Shown: one piece after another, positions 9,147 through 16,340 of the stretch | Position numbering within the stretch: the first letter of the stretch is position 1 | How the letters are laid out: every line of letters starts with the position of its first letter | Origin: Arthrobacter sp. M2012083 | GTDB lineage: Bacteria > Actinomycetota > Actinomycetes > Actinomycetales > Micrococcaceae | Direction of reading: 5' to 3' | Assembly: GCF_000281065.1 (NCBI RefSeq) | Contig: NZ_AKKK01000047.1 | Span: 62,001 to 126,000, forward strand | DNA length: 64,000 nt | Made by a program: the position numbers and the translations under genes | The notes under the pieces: model-generated | The model's database searches: none | What the model was told of the DNA's origin: nothing | What the model saw: the letters and a program-made list of their open reading frames with translations, nothing else

Positions 9147-9535
9147 CCCAAGCCACAGGCCCCGACGACGAAACGTTGGCCCTGGCCCACGCCTTGTTCG
9201 ATGCTGCCCGCGAAGGTGATACAGAACTGTTGCGGGGCTACTTGAACGCCGGCGCTCCTGCCACGTTGACGAATGCCGCAGGTGACTCCCTGCTGATGCT
9301 GGCGGCCTACCACGGGCACGAGGAAGCCGTGCAGCTCATCCTCCATCACGGTGCTGACGTAAATGCCCCGAATGATCGCGGACAGACGCCACTCGCCGGA
9401 GCGGTCTTCAAGGGATACACAGGTGTGGCGCGGGTCCTGCTGGATGCGGGAGCAGATCCCGACGCCGGAACTCCCACGGCGCGCGAGGCCGCCTCGATGT
9501 TCGCCAGGTCAGAGATTCAAGCCCTCCTGGGGTAA
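9143..9535 (+). CDS. Ankyrin-repeat protein
   Basis: The 130-residue protein is built of about three ankyrin repeats. Clear units read AAREGDTELLRGYLNAGAP, GDSLLMLAAYHGHEEAVQLIL and GQTPLAGAVFKGYTGVARVLL, with the typical TPLAGA and DAGADPDAG turns. It has no signal peptide or membrane helix, so it probably acts in the cytoplasm as a binding partner. Its ATG overlaps the ygfZ stop in an ATGA, implying translational coupling. A function with YgfZ is plausible but not shown. Confidence 0.88.
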   Translation: MTQATGPDDETLALAHALFDAAREGDTELLRGYLNAGAPATLTNAAGDSLLMLAAYHGHEEAVQLILHHGADVNAPNDRGQTPLAGAVFKGYTGVARVLLDAGADPDAGTPTAREAASMFARSEIQALLG

Positions 9536-9555
9536 CACCCAGGCAACGCGGAGAG

Positions 9556-9583
9556 AGCCCGGTCATAGCGACCGGGCTTTCTT
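9556..9583 (+). terminator. Intrinsic terminator after the ankyrin gene
   Basis: AGCCCGGTC (9556-9564) and GACCGGGCT (9570-9578) form a perfect 9-bp stem with a 5-base loop, followed by TTTCTT. It ends the plus-strand run that begins at 5770 and isolates it from the PadR gene. Confidence 0.88.
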
Positions 9584-9592
9584 GCGCCTGGA

Positions 9593-9608
9593 TACTCCAC
9601 GTGGAATA
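9593..9608. promoter_or_regulatory. Palindrome upstream of the PadR-MFS pair
   Basis: TCCACGTGGA at 9596-9605 is a perfect 10-bp palindrome. Beyond one mismatch on each side, TA/TA pairing extends it. It lies about 40 bases before the PadR start and is followed by a partly similar stretch, TTGTGGAATAT. PadR regulators often repress their own operon from such a site, so this is the best operator candidate. Binding is inferred. Confidence 0.4.
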
Positions 9609-9645
9609 GTTGTTGTGGAATATCTGAAGGAAAAGGGGGGTCGTC

Positions 9646-10275
9646 GTGGCCAAAGTCGCGGAACTGACGCCGCTCGGTGTCGCCTCACTGGCGCTCCTGG
9701 CAGAAGAACCCAGGCATCCTTACGAGATGTACCAAGTGCTGATGGCACGCCATGAAGACCGGCTCGTCAAAGTTCGTCCCGGCACGCTTTATCACGCAGT
9801 GGGCCGACTGGCGGAAAACGGCCTTGTGGAGGCCACGGGAACGGAACGCGAAGGCAACCGTCCCGAACGGACGACGTACCGGATTACCGCCGCAGGTCAT
9901 GACGCCCTCAACGCGCGGCTCCAAGGCATGCTCTCCACGCCCGTCAACGAATACCCCGTGTTTCCCCACGCAATCGCCGAAGCCCATAACCTTCCCGCGG
10001 ATGTGGTGATGGAACTGCTGGCGGAGCGGCTGCTAGCCCTCGGCGCCGACCTCGACTTCCTCGTTCATGCCGAAGCAACCGTGACGGCCAAGGGGCTGGA
10101 TCGCAAGTACTGGATCGACATCACATATCAACAAGCAATGCGTCGCACGGAGATCGCGTGGATCCGCGAACTCCTCGAGGAGTTGCGCAATGGGCGCCTG
10201 CCCTGGGATGAACCCCGGCCAACTCCAACTGAACTTTCATACAAGCCAAAGGAATCCCTTGGAAAACGTAGCTAA
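9646..10275 (+). CDS. PadR-family transcriptional regulator
   Basis: The 209-residue protein has an N-terminal PadR winged helix (about residues 8-85). LTPLGVASLALLAEEPRHPYEMYQVL and the beta-wing GTLYHAVGRLAENGLVEATG are characteristic. A C-terminal helical dimerisation domain of the Vir_act_alpha_C type follows, ending with IAWIRELLEELRNGRLPW. Start is GTG 9646 after a purine-rich AAGGAAAAGGGGGG site. It overlaps the following MFS gene by 17 bases, so it almost certainly controls that exporter and is probably ligand-responsive. Confidence 0.93.
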   Translation: MAKVAELTPLGVASLALLAEEPRHPYEMYQVLMARHEDRLVKVRPGTLYHAVGRLAENGLVEATGTEREGNRPERTTYRITAAGHDALNARLQGMLSTPVNEYPVFPHAIAEAHNLPADVVMELLAERLLALGADLDFLVHAEATVTAKGLDRKYWIDITYQQAMRRTEIAWIRELLEELRNGRLPWDEPRPTPTELSYKPKESLGKRS

Positions 10276-11776
10276 GCCGTGGCCCGCCCTGTGGTCACTG
10301 GTGGTGGGCTTCTTCATGATCCTCATCGACACCACTATTGTGTCGGTGGCCAACCCTCGGATCATGGAGGGCCTCAAGACGGACATCAACGCCGTCATCT
10401 GGGTGACCAGCGCGTACTTGCTGGCTTATGCAGTGCCCTTGCTGATCACTGGCAGGCTGGGTGACCGCTTCGGGCCCAAGAACCTGTACCTGATCGGCCT
10501 CGTCGTCTTTACGCTCGCCTCGCTGTGGTGCGGACTCTCCGGTGACGTCACCATGTTGATCGCGGCCCGTGCCGTCCAAGGCTTGGGTGCCGCCATGATG
10601 ACTCCCCAAACCATGGCAGTAATTACGCGTATCTTCCCGCCGGACCGCCGTGGTGCAGCCATGGGGTTGTGGGGAGCCACGGCCGGCATGGCCGTGCTGA
10701 TCGGACCGATCCTTGGCGGCTTGCTGGTGGACAGCCTCGGCTGGGAGTGGATCTTCTTCGTCAACGTCCCCATCGGGATCGTGGCCTTCATCCTGGTGAT
10801 GCGTTTCGTGCCGAAATTGACGACCCATAGCCATACGTTCGACGTCGTGGGCGTGGTGCTTTCCGCCGTCGGTATGTTCCTGCTGGTCTTTGGCATCCAA
10901 GAGGGCCAAACGTACAAATGGGGAACGGTCGCAGGCTTCGTTTCCGTGTGGGGGCTGATCATCACGGGCCTCATAGTCCTGGTGCTGTTTGTCGCCTGGC
11001 AGTGGCTCCTTGAACGCCGCGGCGGGGAACCCCTGCTGCCGCTTGGCTTGTTCAAGGACCGCAACTTCTCCTTGGGCAACACCACCATCATGGCCGTTGG
11101 GTTCACGGTGACCGCCTTCCCGCTGCCCACCATCTTCTACTACCAGACCGTGCGAGGCCTGACGCCCACGCAGTCTGCGTTGCTGATGATTCCCATGGCC
11201 GTCATTTCAGGTGCGCTTGCCCCGTTCGTGGGCAAGCTCATAGACCGTGCCAACCCTCGCTGGTTCGCGTCCTTCGGCTTGGTCTGCCTGGCTGGGGCAT
11301 TGTTCTGGACGGCGTCCCTGCTGGGGCCGGATACTCCCATCTGGATGTTCCTGCTGCCCAGCGCACTGCAGGGTGTTGCCAATGCATTCATTTGGGGGCC
11401 GGTGTCCAACGCCACCACCCGTAACCTGGAACCACGCCAGGCAGGGGCCGGTTCCGGCGTCTTCAACACCACGCGCCAAATCGGTGCTGTCCTTGGTTCG
11501 GCTGCCATCGCCGCCCTCATTCAGTCGCGGCTCGCGGCGGAGTTGCCCGCAGCTTCCGCCGGGGCTCCTGTGGGCGAAGCCTCCATGGGCGGAGTGTTGC
11601 CCGAGGCGCTCCACGCAGGATTCTCTACGGCGATGAGCCAGTCCATCTTGTTGCCCGCCTGCGCGATTCTGCTGGGTGCCGTGGTGGCGTTGTTCTTTGG
11701 CAAGCCGAAGTCGGTCAGAGGCTGGGGCGGTAAAGCCGCTGGAGAACCGGCCGTACAGGAATCTGTCCGGAAGTAG
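10259..11776 (+). CDS. MFS drug:H+ antiporter, DHA2 (14-TM, EmrB/QacA) family
   Basis: The 505-residue protein is a 14-helix major facilitator. Motif A reads GRLGDRFGPKNLYLIG, and the antiporter motif region reads GPILGGLLVDSLGWEWIFFVNVP, typical of EmrB/QacA exporters. The first helix contains LIDTTIVSVANP, the DHA2 signature near the N-terminus. I chose TTG 10259 because AAAGGA lies just upstream and because longer starts lie deep in padR. It overlaps padR by 17 bases, so expression is coupled. The exported compound cannot be told from sequence. Confidence 0.92.
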   Translation: MENVAKPWPALWSLVVGFFMILIDTTIVSVANPRIMEGLKTDINAVIWVTSAYLLAYAVPLLITGRLGDRFGPKNLYLIGLVVFTLASLWCGLSGDVTMLIAARAVQGLGAAMMTPQTMAVITRIFPPDRRGAAMGLWGATAGMAVLIGPILGGLLVDSLGWEWIFFVNVPIGIVAFILVMRFVPKLTTHSHTFDVVGVVLSAVGMFLLVFGIQEGQTYKWGTVAGFVSVWGLIITGLIVLVLFVAWQWLLERRGGEPLLPLGLFKDRNFSLGNTTIMAVGFTVTAFPLPTIFYYQTVRGLTPTQSALLMIPMAVISGALAPFVGKLIDRANPRWFASFGLVCLAGALFWTASLLGPDTPIWMFLLPSALQGVANAFIWGPVSNATTRNLEPRQAGAGSGVFNTTRQIGAVLGSAAIAALIQSRLAAELPAASAGAPVGEASMGGVLPEALHAGFSTAMSQSILLPACAILLGAVVALFFGKPKSVRGWGGKAAGEPAVQESVRK

Positions 11777-11791
11777 CAGGTGTTCGGTGCC

Positions 11792-11828
11792 GGGACCAGC
11801 CCACTTTTGGGCTGGTCCCGTCCTGTTT
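11792..11828. terminator. Bidirectional terminator between MFS and GNAT genes
   Basis: GGGACCAGCCC (11792-11802) and GGGCTGGTCCC (11809-11819) form a perfect 11-bp stem with loop ACTTTT, followed by GTCCTGTTT. The flanking genes converge, so it can serve both. Confidence 0.85.
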
Positions 11829-11881
11829 AAGGAAAGTTCCCGCCCTCTACTTGCCCAAAGCCGGGCCAGTTCGGTTCCTTT

Positions 11882-12631
11882 TTAGCCGAGGAGTACGCTC
11901 GCGTGGAGCCCGCCGGTGGCAAATCCCAAGCTGCGTGCCATCGCAAGCGCTCCGGTGTTGCTGACATCGGCCTTCCACTGAAGGGTCAGCCCGGATGCCA
12001 AGGCTTCGTGCGCAGCGATGGACGCGGCCAAGGTGCCCAAACCGCGCCGTCGCCAGGGAGGCGCAACCAGGACGCCCATATTGGCCAGGATGCCTTCCCA
12101 CTCGGCATAGGCGCCGCAGGCCACGGGCGTGGGCTGGTCCTCTTCGGGGTGCATGATGGTGAAGCGATGCTCGAGCCCTTGCAAGCCAACTTCATTGACG
12201 TCATCCGGAGGGCACAAACCCTCCAGGCTGATTGCTTCGGGGTTGCCCTGCGAAACCGTAAGTTCGTCGGAGGGCTGTTGGAGCGGTAGATCGTCTGCAA
12301 AGAACAAGGCGGAGGAGCCAAGCCCATGCCCGCCGTGTGATCGCGTAATGGTCAGCAGCGTCACGTGTTGGGCGAGCTGGGTGTCAGCGATTGCTGCCGC
12401 ATTATCCAGGGCCCATTGCGGTCCCACGAGCGCCGAGACACCAAAGAGGCGGAGGAAAACCAAGGCCCGCGCGGAATTATCCACGCGGACTATACGGTTG
12501 CCGGGGTCCCCTGGGTCTACCGAAGAAGTGGTGAGCCGGGCAGCCGCGCTGGCGAAAGCGTCGTCGTCGAGCCCCAAACGGCGAGCCCACGCCAGCTGGA
12601 TAATGGCAGCAGACGTGGGCTCAAGAGTCAT
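11882..12631 (-). CDS. GNAT-family N-acetyltransferase
   Basis: This 249-residue protein carries a C-terminal GNAT domain. The acetyl-CoA loop reads WRRRGLGTLAASIAAHEAL at about residues 196-214, followed by SNTGALAMARSLGFA, a standard last part of the fold. The N-terminal half (ARRLGLDDDAFASAA...FLRLFGVSALVGPQWAL) is a family-specific domain of GCN5-like proteins found in actinobacteria. The substrate is unknown. It lies 17 bases downstream of pfkA, in the same direction, so both are probably in one transcript. Confidence 0.85.
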   Translation of the reverse strand: MTLEPTSAAIIQLAWARRLGLDDDAFASAAARLTTSSVDPGDPGNRIVRVDNSARALVFLRLFGVSALVGPQWALDNAAAIADTQLAQHVTLLTITRSHGGHGLGSSALFFADDLPLQQPSDELTVSQGNPEAISLEGLCPPDDVNEVGLQGLEHRFTIMHPEEDQPTPVACGAYAEWEGILANMGVLVAPPWRRRGLGTLAASIAAHEALASGLTLQWKADVSNTGALAMARSLGFATGGLHASVLLG

Positions 12632-12648
12632 GGATTCAGCCTAGCCGA

Positions 12649-13674
12649 CTAGCCGAACAGCACAGACGCTTCGTCGTAGCGGTGTTGCGGGACGGTCTTG
12701 AGCTTGCCGAGTGCTTCTTCGAAGCCCACGTGGGAGATGTCAGTACCCTTCAGGGCCACCATGGTGCCCCAGCGCCCCTCCACCACCGAGTCGATGGCTG
12801 CCATGCCCAAGCGCGTCGCCAGGACGCGGTCGTAGGCGGTGGGGACGCCGCCACGCTGGATGTGGCCGAGGATCGTGGCCCGGGTTTCAATGCCCGTGCG
12901 CGCTTCGATTTCGGGTGCCAGCTGATCGGCTATGCCGCCAAGGCGGGGACGGCCGAAGGTATCCAAGCCGCGCTCGGAGTGCGGGGACTCCATGTGGTCC
13001 GGGACGAAGCCCTCGGCAACCACCACCAGCGGCGCACGGCCACGGTCGTGGGCTTCCTGGACCCATTCAGTGATCTGCTCGATACTTGCCTTCTGCTCCG
13101 GAATCAGGATGGCGTGGGCGCCTGCTGCCATCCCGGCGTGCAAAGCGATCCAACCGACGTGGCGGCCCATGACTTCGGCGATCATGCAGCGGTGATGGGA
13201 TTCGCCGGTTGTACGCAGCCGGTCGATGGCCTCGGTGGCGATCTGCACGGCGGTATCGAAACCGAAGGTGTAATCGGTGGCATCAAGGTCGTTGTCCACG
13301 GTCTTGGGGACGCCAACAATCTTCAGGCCCGCGTCGGTGAGGCGCTTGGCAGCTGCCAGCGTTCCCTCGCCCCCGATTGCGATGATGGCGTCGATGCCAA
13401 GGCGTTCCATGTGTGCCTTGATGACGTCCGGGCCACCGCCGTTTTCAAAGGGGTTGGTGCGGGAGGTGCCCAGAATGGTGCCACCCTGCTTGGCGATACC
13501 GCGGACCATGGTGCGGGGGATGTCGATGACATCACCTTCAACTACACCGCGCCAGCCGTCGCGGAAGCCCACAAACTCCTGGCCGTGGATGGCAATGCCC
13601 TTGAGGACTGATCCCCGGATCACTGCGTTGAGGCCGGGGCAGTCGCCACCGCTGGTAAGAATGCCAATTTTCAT
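12649..13674 (-). CDS. pfkA: 6-phosphofructokinase, actinobacterial group III type
   Basis: The 341-residue enzyme phosphorylates fructose-6-phosphate in glycolysis. GGDCPGLNAVIRG (9-21) is the N-terminal nucleotide loop. GGEGT at 101-105 has Gly104, which in this family indicates ATP rather than pyrophosphate use. PKTVDNDL (123-130) with Lys124 marks the atypical group III branch seen in actinomycetes. The catalytic TVDND and substrate-binding MGRHVGW and GHIQRGG segments are intact. The ATG start at 13672-13674 begins MKIGILTSGGD as expected. It leads the unit with the GNAT gene. Confidence 0.95.
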   Translation of the reverse strand: MKIGILTSGGDCPGLNAVIRGSVLKGIAIHGQEFVGFRDGWRGVVEGDVIDIPRTMVRGIAKQGGTILGTSRTNPFENGGGPDVIKAHMERLGIDAIIAIGGEGTLAAAKRLTDAGLKIVGVPKTVDNDLDATDYTFGFDTAVQIATEAIDRLRTTGESHHRCMIAEVMGRHVGWIALHAGMAAGAHAILIPEQKASIEQITEWVQEAHDRGRAPLVVVAEGFVPDHMESPHSERGLDTFGRPRLGGIADQLAPEIEARTGIETRATILGHIQRGGVPTAYDRVLATRLGMAAIDSVVEGRWGTMVALKGTDISHVGFEEALGKLKTVPQHRYDEASVLFG

Positions 13675-13818
13675 GTTTGCTCACTCATGGCTTGGAGGAA
13701 TACGTGCAGAGCGCCACGCTGAGCTCCCCATGATTGTAGACGCGCATGTGGGGTGGGACACAAATGGTTACTTTTGCCCCTGGCCGTGCGGTATTGGAAA
13801 CCTGGCTGAAAACAACGA

Positions 13819-13850
13819 AACGCCCCGCCAATTGGCGGGGCGTTCCATTT
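13819..13850. terminator. Perfect 26-base palindrome with T tract (bidirectional terminator)
   Basis: Bases 13819-13844 form a perfect palindrome, with arms AACGCCCCGCCAA and TTGGCGGGGCGTT meeting at the centre. It is followed on the plus strand by CCATTTTTT and on the minus strand by TCGTTGTTTTC. It lies 30 bases past the stop of the small PspC gene on the minus strand, and ends that operon. Confidence 0.82.
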
Positions 13851-13873
13851 TTTGGGCTGGCCGTAACCGGCAA

Positions 13874-14122
13874 CTACCGGGAACGCTGGCTGATAAAGGA
13901 TTCGAGTGCGATCTTGTTGTTCTGGTCCGGCAAGATGAGCCAGCCCAGGATATAGACCACGAATGCGGGGCCGGGCAGCAGGCAGAAGAGCAGGAAAGCG
14001 ACCCGGACGTACGCTACGTCGACCCTGAGCTTTGCTGCGATTCCGCCGCAGACTCCGCCGAGCCAGCGTTGCGGACCACGCTTCAGGCCGAAGCCCCTGA
14101 CGATGCTGAAGAACTTGTCCAT
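13874..14122 (-). CDS. Small PspC-domain membrane protein
   Basis: The 82-residue protein is essentially one PspC domain. GLKRGPQRWLGGVCGGIAAKL (about 11-31) is the conserved amphipathic part, and VAFLLFCLLPGPAFVVYILGWLILP is the membrane helix that follows. ATG 14122 with GGAAGGG upstream fixes the start; an in-frame start further upstream would overlap the preceding gene. PspC domains sense or transmit envelope stress. It is the last gene of a three-gene minus-strand unit, opposite a PspC-headed histidine kinase. Confidence 0.85.
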   Translation of the reverse strand: MDKFFSIVRGFGLKRGPQRWLGGVCGGIAAKLRVDVAYVRVAFLLFCLLPGPAFVVYILGWLILPDQNNKIALESFISQRSR

Positions 14123-14171
14123 GGCTACACCCTTCCCTGTTGCGGTTGCTTTGTCACGTTGCTGCTTCCCA

Positions 14172-14591
14172 TCACTTAGCCGGGCTCTTCGGTGTGCCGG
14201 AACCCTTGCGGGCCGACAGGAGACCGCCGACAACCAGGGCTGCTCCCGCGCCGATCATCAGGCCGATCAGGACATACGTACCGTTCAGCGTGACCCAGCC
14301 GAGTGTCGAGATGACGATCAGGGCCGCGAGGGCGATCACAATCAATCCCCACACCACTGTGCCTATCCGTGCCTGCCGGGGTTCGTCGTCGTCCGCATGT
14401 TCCACCTTGAAGCTGGGCTCCAACGGCGGCGTGAGCGGGATCTGCTGGAGGCTCGGCTTGGGAAGGGCCTCCGTGGGGCGGGTTTCCCTGGGCAAGGCCT
14501 CCGTGGGGCGGGCTTCGGTATTACGTGGTTCCTTGGGCAGTGGCTCGGTGGGTTGGGCCTCGCGTGCGTTCCCCGGCTCGTTGGTGCTCAT
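14172..14591 (-). CDS. Hypothetical two-TM protein with a Pro-Thr-Glu repeat N-terminus
   Basis: The 139-residue protein has a soluble N-terminal half (1-75) with repeats of RPTEALP, followed by two membrane helices, about 77-100 (VVWGLIVIALAALIVISTLGW) and 105-125, and a basic tail. Its start is one base after the stop of the PspC/LiaF-like gene, so the two are translationally linked. No known domain is recognised. The position implies a role in the envelope-stress module. Confidence 0.8.
   Translation of the reverse strand: MSTNEPGNAREAQPTEPLPKEPRNTEARPTEALPRETRPTEALPKPSLQQIPLTPPLEPSFKVEHADDDEPRQARIGTVVWGLIVIALAALIVISTLGWVTLNGTYVLIGLMIGAGAALVVGGLLSARKGSGTPKSPAK
14466..14512 (-). repeat. 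30-base tandem repeat inside the 14172-14591 gene
   Basis: GGCCTCCGTGGGGCGGG occurs at 14466-14482 and again at 14496-14512, a 30-base period. It encodes the 10-residue unit RPTEALPxEx. Since 30 is a multiple of three, changes in copy number would lengthen the linker without a frameshift. Confidence 0.75.
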
Positions 14592-14592
14592 A

Positions 14593-16215
14593 TCAGTTTC
14601 CTTCCTGGATGGTCACGTTGCTGAACGTGCCGTCAATTTCCACCACGAGGTTGGCTCCGGGCTTTTCGGTGTTGTAGAGCGTCCTCTCGTCCTGCAGCCG
14701 GCCGCCTCGGTCCGTGCCACGTTCGTTGAGGTTGCCGAACGTCATGTCCGCCCTGACCTCCACAGGGACGTCGTCGGGGATGATGACGGTGACATTGCTG
14801 GCGGTGGCATCTACCGGAATCAGCACCTCGGAAACCAGCGGGGGTGTCATGGTGATTTCGCTCAGGTCCACCACGCCTTGTGCTCCGGTAACATCAATGC
14901 CTTGCCGTGCCTGCTCCAAGCTGGTGGGCGCCCAGTTCACGTCATGGAAGGTGAAGCGGTCGCCGTCCCTGGGGACCACATTGAAGATTCCACCAATGAT
15001 GAGGGCGGCTACGGCGAGGAAGCCAAGGAAGCCTGACGTCCGTCCACGAAGTCCCGCGATGAGGATGCCCAAACCGAGTACGGCGGCACCTGTAGCCCAA
15101 ACCACGGCGTTGCCCGAGTTGCCCAACTCGATGACGTTTCCGACGTCGAGCGCTTTCAAGGTACCGCCGGCAAGAAGGGCCGCACCGGCTGAGACCGAAA
15201 CGATCGCAGCCCCAGGACCGTTGCTCCTGGGAGCAGCGGGCTTGGGCTGCCAGCCTTGTGGGGGAGTGGAACCGTAAGGAGGACGAGGGCCGGAGGGCGT
15301 GGACGGTCCTGAGGGGCCAATCGGCCCTGACGGGGGAACTGCCCCGGAACCGTGGCCATGACCGGATCCGTAGCCTCCTGCCGGGCCATAGGCGCCCCCT
15401 GTGGAAGGACCTCCGTAGGTTTTGCTGCCGGGCTGGCCACTGCCGTAGACGGGCACACCGGTGTTGGCGCCGGTGGTCGTGGTGGACGCGAATGACGTGG
15501 GCGTACCGTAGGCAGCTGTGCTGCCGGAAGAGTACGGTGCCGCGGAGTAATTCTGATGGCCCACAGGTGGTGTTCCCTTCGAAGCTTTGTTGCGTTGAAC
15601 CAGGAAGTAGATGAGATAGACGACTCCGCCCATCCAGAAGAGCGTCCAGAACAGGCCAGGGAGTCCATCCCAGCCCCAGCCCCAGAATCCGCGGCCCAGG
15701 CTCGGCAGGCCAATAATGGTGGTGATCAACGCACCGGTCATGCCCCCTGACCATCGGCCCGCGGCGGCTTCCTGCACGTGGATGCGGCCGTCAGGCTCCG
15801 GGAGGAGTGCCCAAGCCACGCCGTACAGCAGCACGCCGACGCCCGCGAACAGCGCAAGGACGATGAAGATGCCCCTCACAATCAGGGGGTCGATGCCGAA
15901 CCGGTGGGCCACTCCGCTGGAGACGCCGCCGATCCAACGGTCCGGTCCCCGGCGGATGCCTTGGTTACGGATCCAGTCGAAGAAATTCTGCTGGGAGGTT
16001 GCAGGTGCGCTGCCGGCTTGCGGATACCCGCTGCCGGCGGCGCCGGCTCCCGAGGGAGCACCGGTTTCGTCGGGTGCCCCGGAAGGTGCTCCCGAAGATG
16101 CCCCGGACGTTGCACCCTGGGCGCCGGTGGAAGCGCCGGTGTTGGCGCTGGAGCCGGATTCGCCGGCGGTGCCTGGCGTTCCGGGTTCCTCTGGGTTCAT
16201 GCTGTTCGCGTTCAT
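14593..16215 (-). CDS. PspC-domain membrane protein with LiaF-like C-terminus
   Basis: The 540-residue protein starts with a low-complexity Gly/Ala/Ser/Pro region (about 1-75). A PspC domain follows (about 82-145: RGPDRWIGGVSSGVAHRFG, then a membrane helix and LLPEPDG). After it come more membrane helices, a Gly/Pro/Ser/Tyr-rich linker (about 215-325), and three or four helices at about 335-415. The C-terminal extracytoplasmic domain (about 430-540: VDLSEITMTPPLVSE, NVTVIIPDDVPVEV) resembles the LiaF-type cell-wall stress domain. It is transcribed divergently from the kinase gene and probably inhibits or tunes that kinase, as LiaF does in Firmicutes. That role is inference. Confidence 0.82.
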   Translation of the reverse strand: MNANSMNPEEPGTPGTAGESGSSANTGASTGAQGATSGASSGAPSGAPDETGAPSGAGAAGSGYPQAGSAPATSQQNFFDWIRNQGIRRGPDRWIGGVSSGVAHRFGIDPLIVRGIFIVLALFAGVGVLLYGVAWALLPEPDGRIHVQEAAAGRWSGGMTGALITTIIGLPSLGRGFWGWGWDGLPGLFWTLFWMGGVVYLIYFLVQRNKASKGTPPVGHQNYSAAPYSSGSTAAYGTPTSFASTTTTGANTGVPVYGSGQPGSKTYGGPSTGGAYGPAGGYGSGHGHGSGAVPPSGPIGPSGPSTPSGPRPPYGSTPPQGWQPKPAAPRSNGPGAAIVSVSAGAALLAGGTLKALDVGNVIELGNSGNAVVWATGAAVLGLGILIAGLRGRTSGFLGFLAVAALIIGGIFNVVPRDGDRFTFHDVNWAPTSLEQARQGIDVTGAQGVVDLSEITMTPPLVSEVLIPVDATASNVTVIIPDDVPVEVRADMTFGNLNERGTDRGGRLQDERTLYNTEKPGANLVVEIDGTFSNVTIQEGN

Positions 16216-16340
16216 ACTTCGATCCTGCCGCCCGGGCCATCCTTCCCTCTACTGGGGGATACCCTGATTGATCCCTGAAGGACCCCCGAACAACGCCGGA
16301 TTGCGGTCCGGGGCACCCTGATCCGTGTTTGGATTGGTGC
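16216..16340. promoter_or_regulatory. Divergent control region of the PspC module
   Basis: This 125-base gap lies between two genes transcribed apart. The octamer ACCCTGAT is present twice in the same orientation, at 16261-16268 and 16315-16322. A G5/C5 pair (GGGGGATACCC and GGACCCCC) frames the first copy. These are candidate sites for the LuxR-type response regulator encoded downstream. No good -10/-35 pair could be fixed by eye. Confidence 0.35.
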
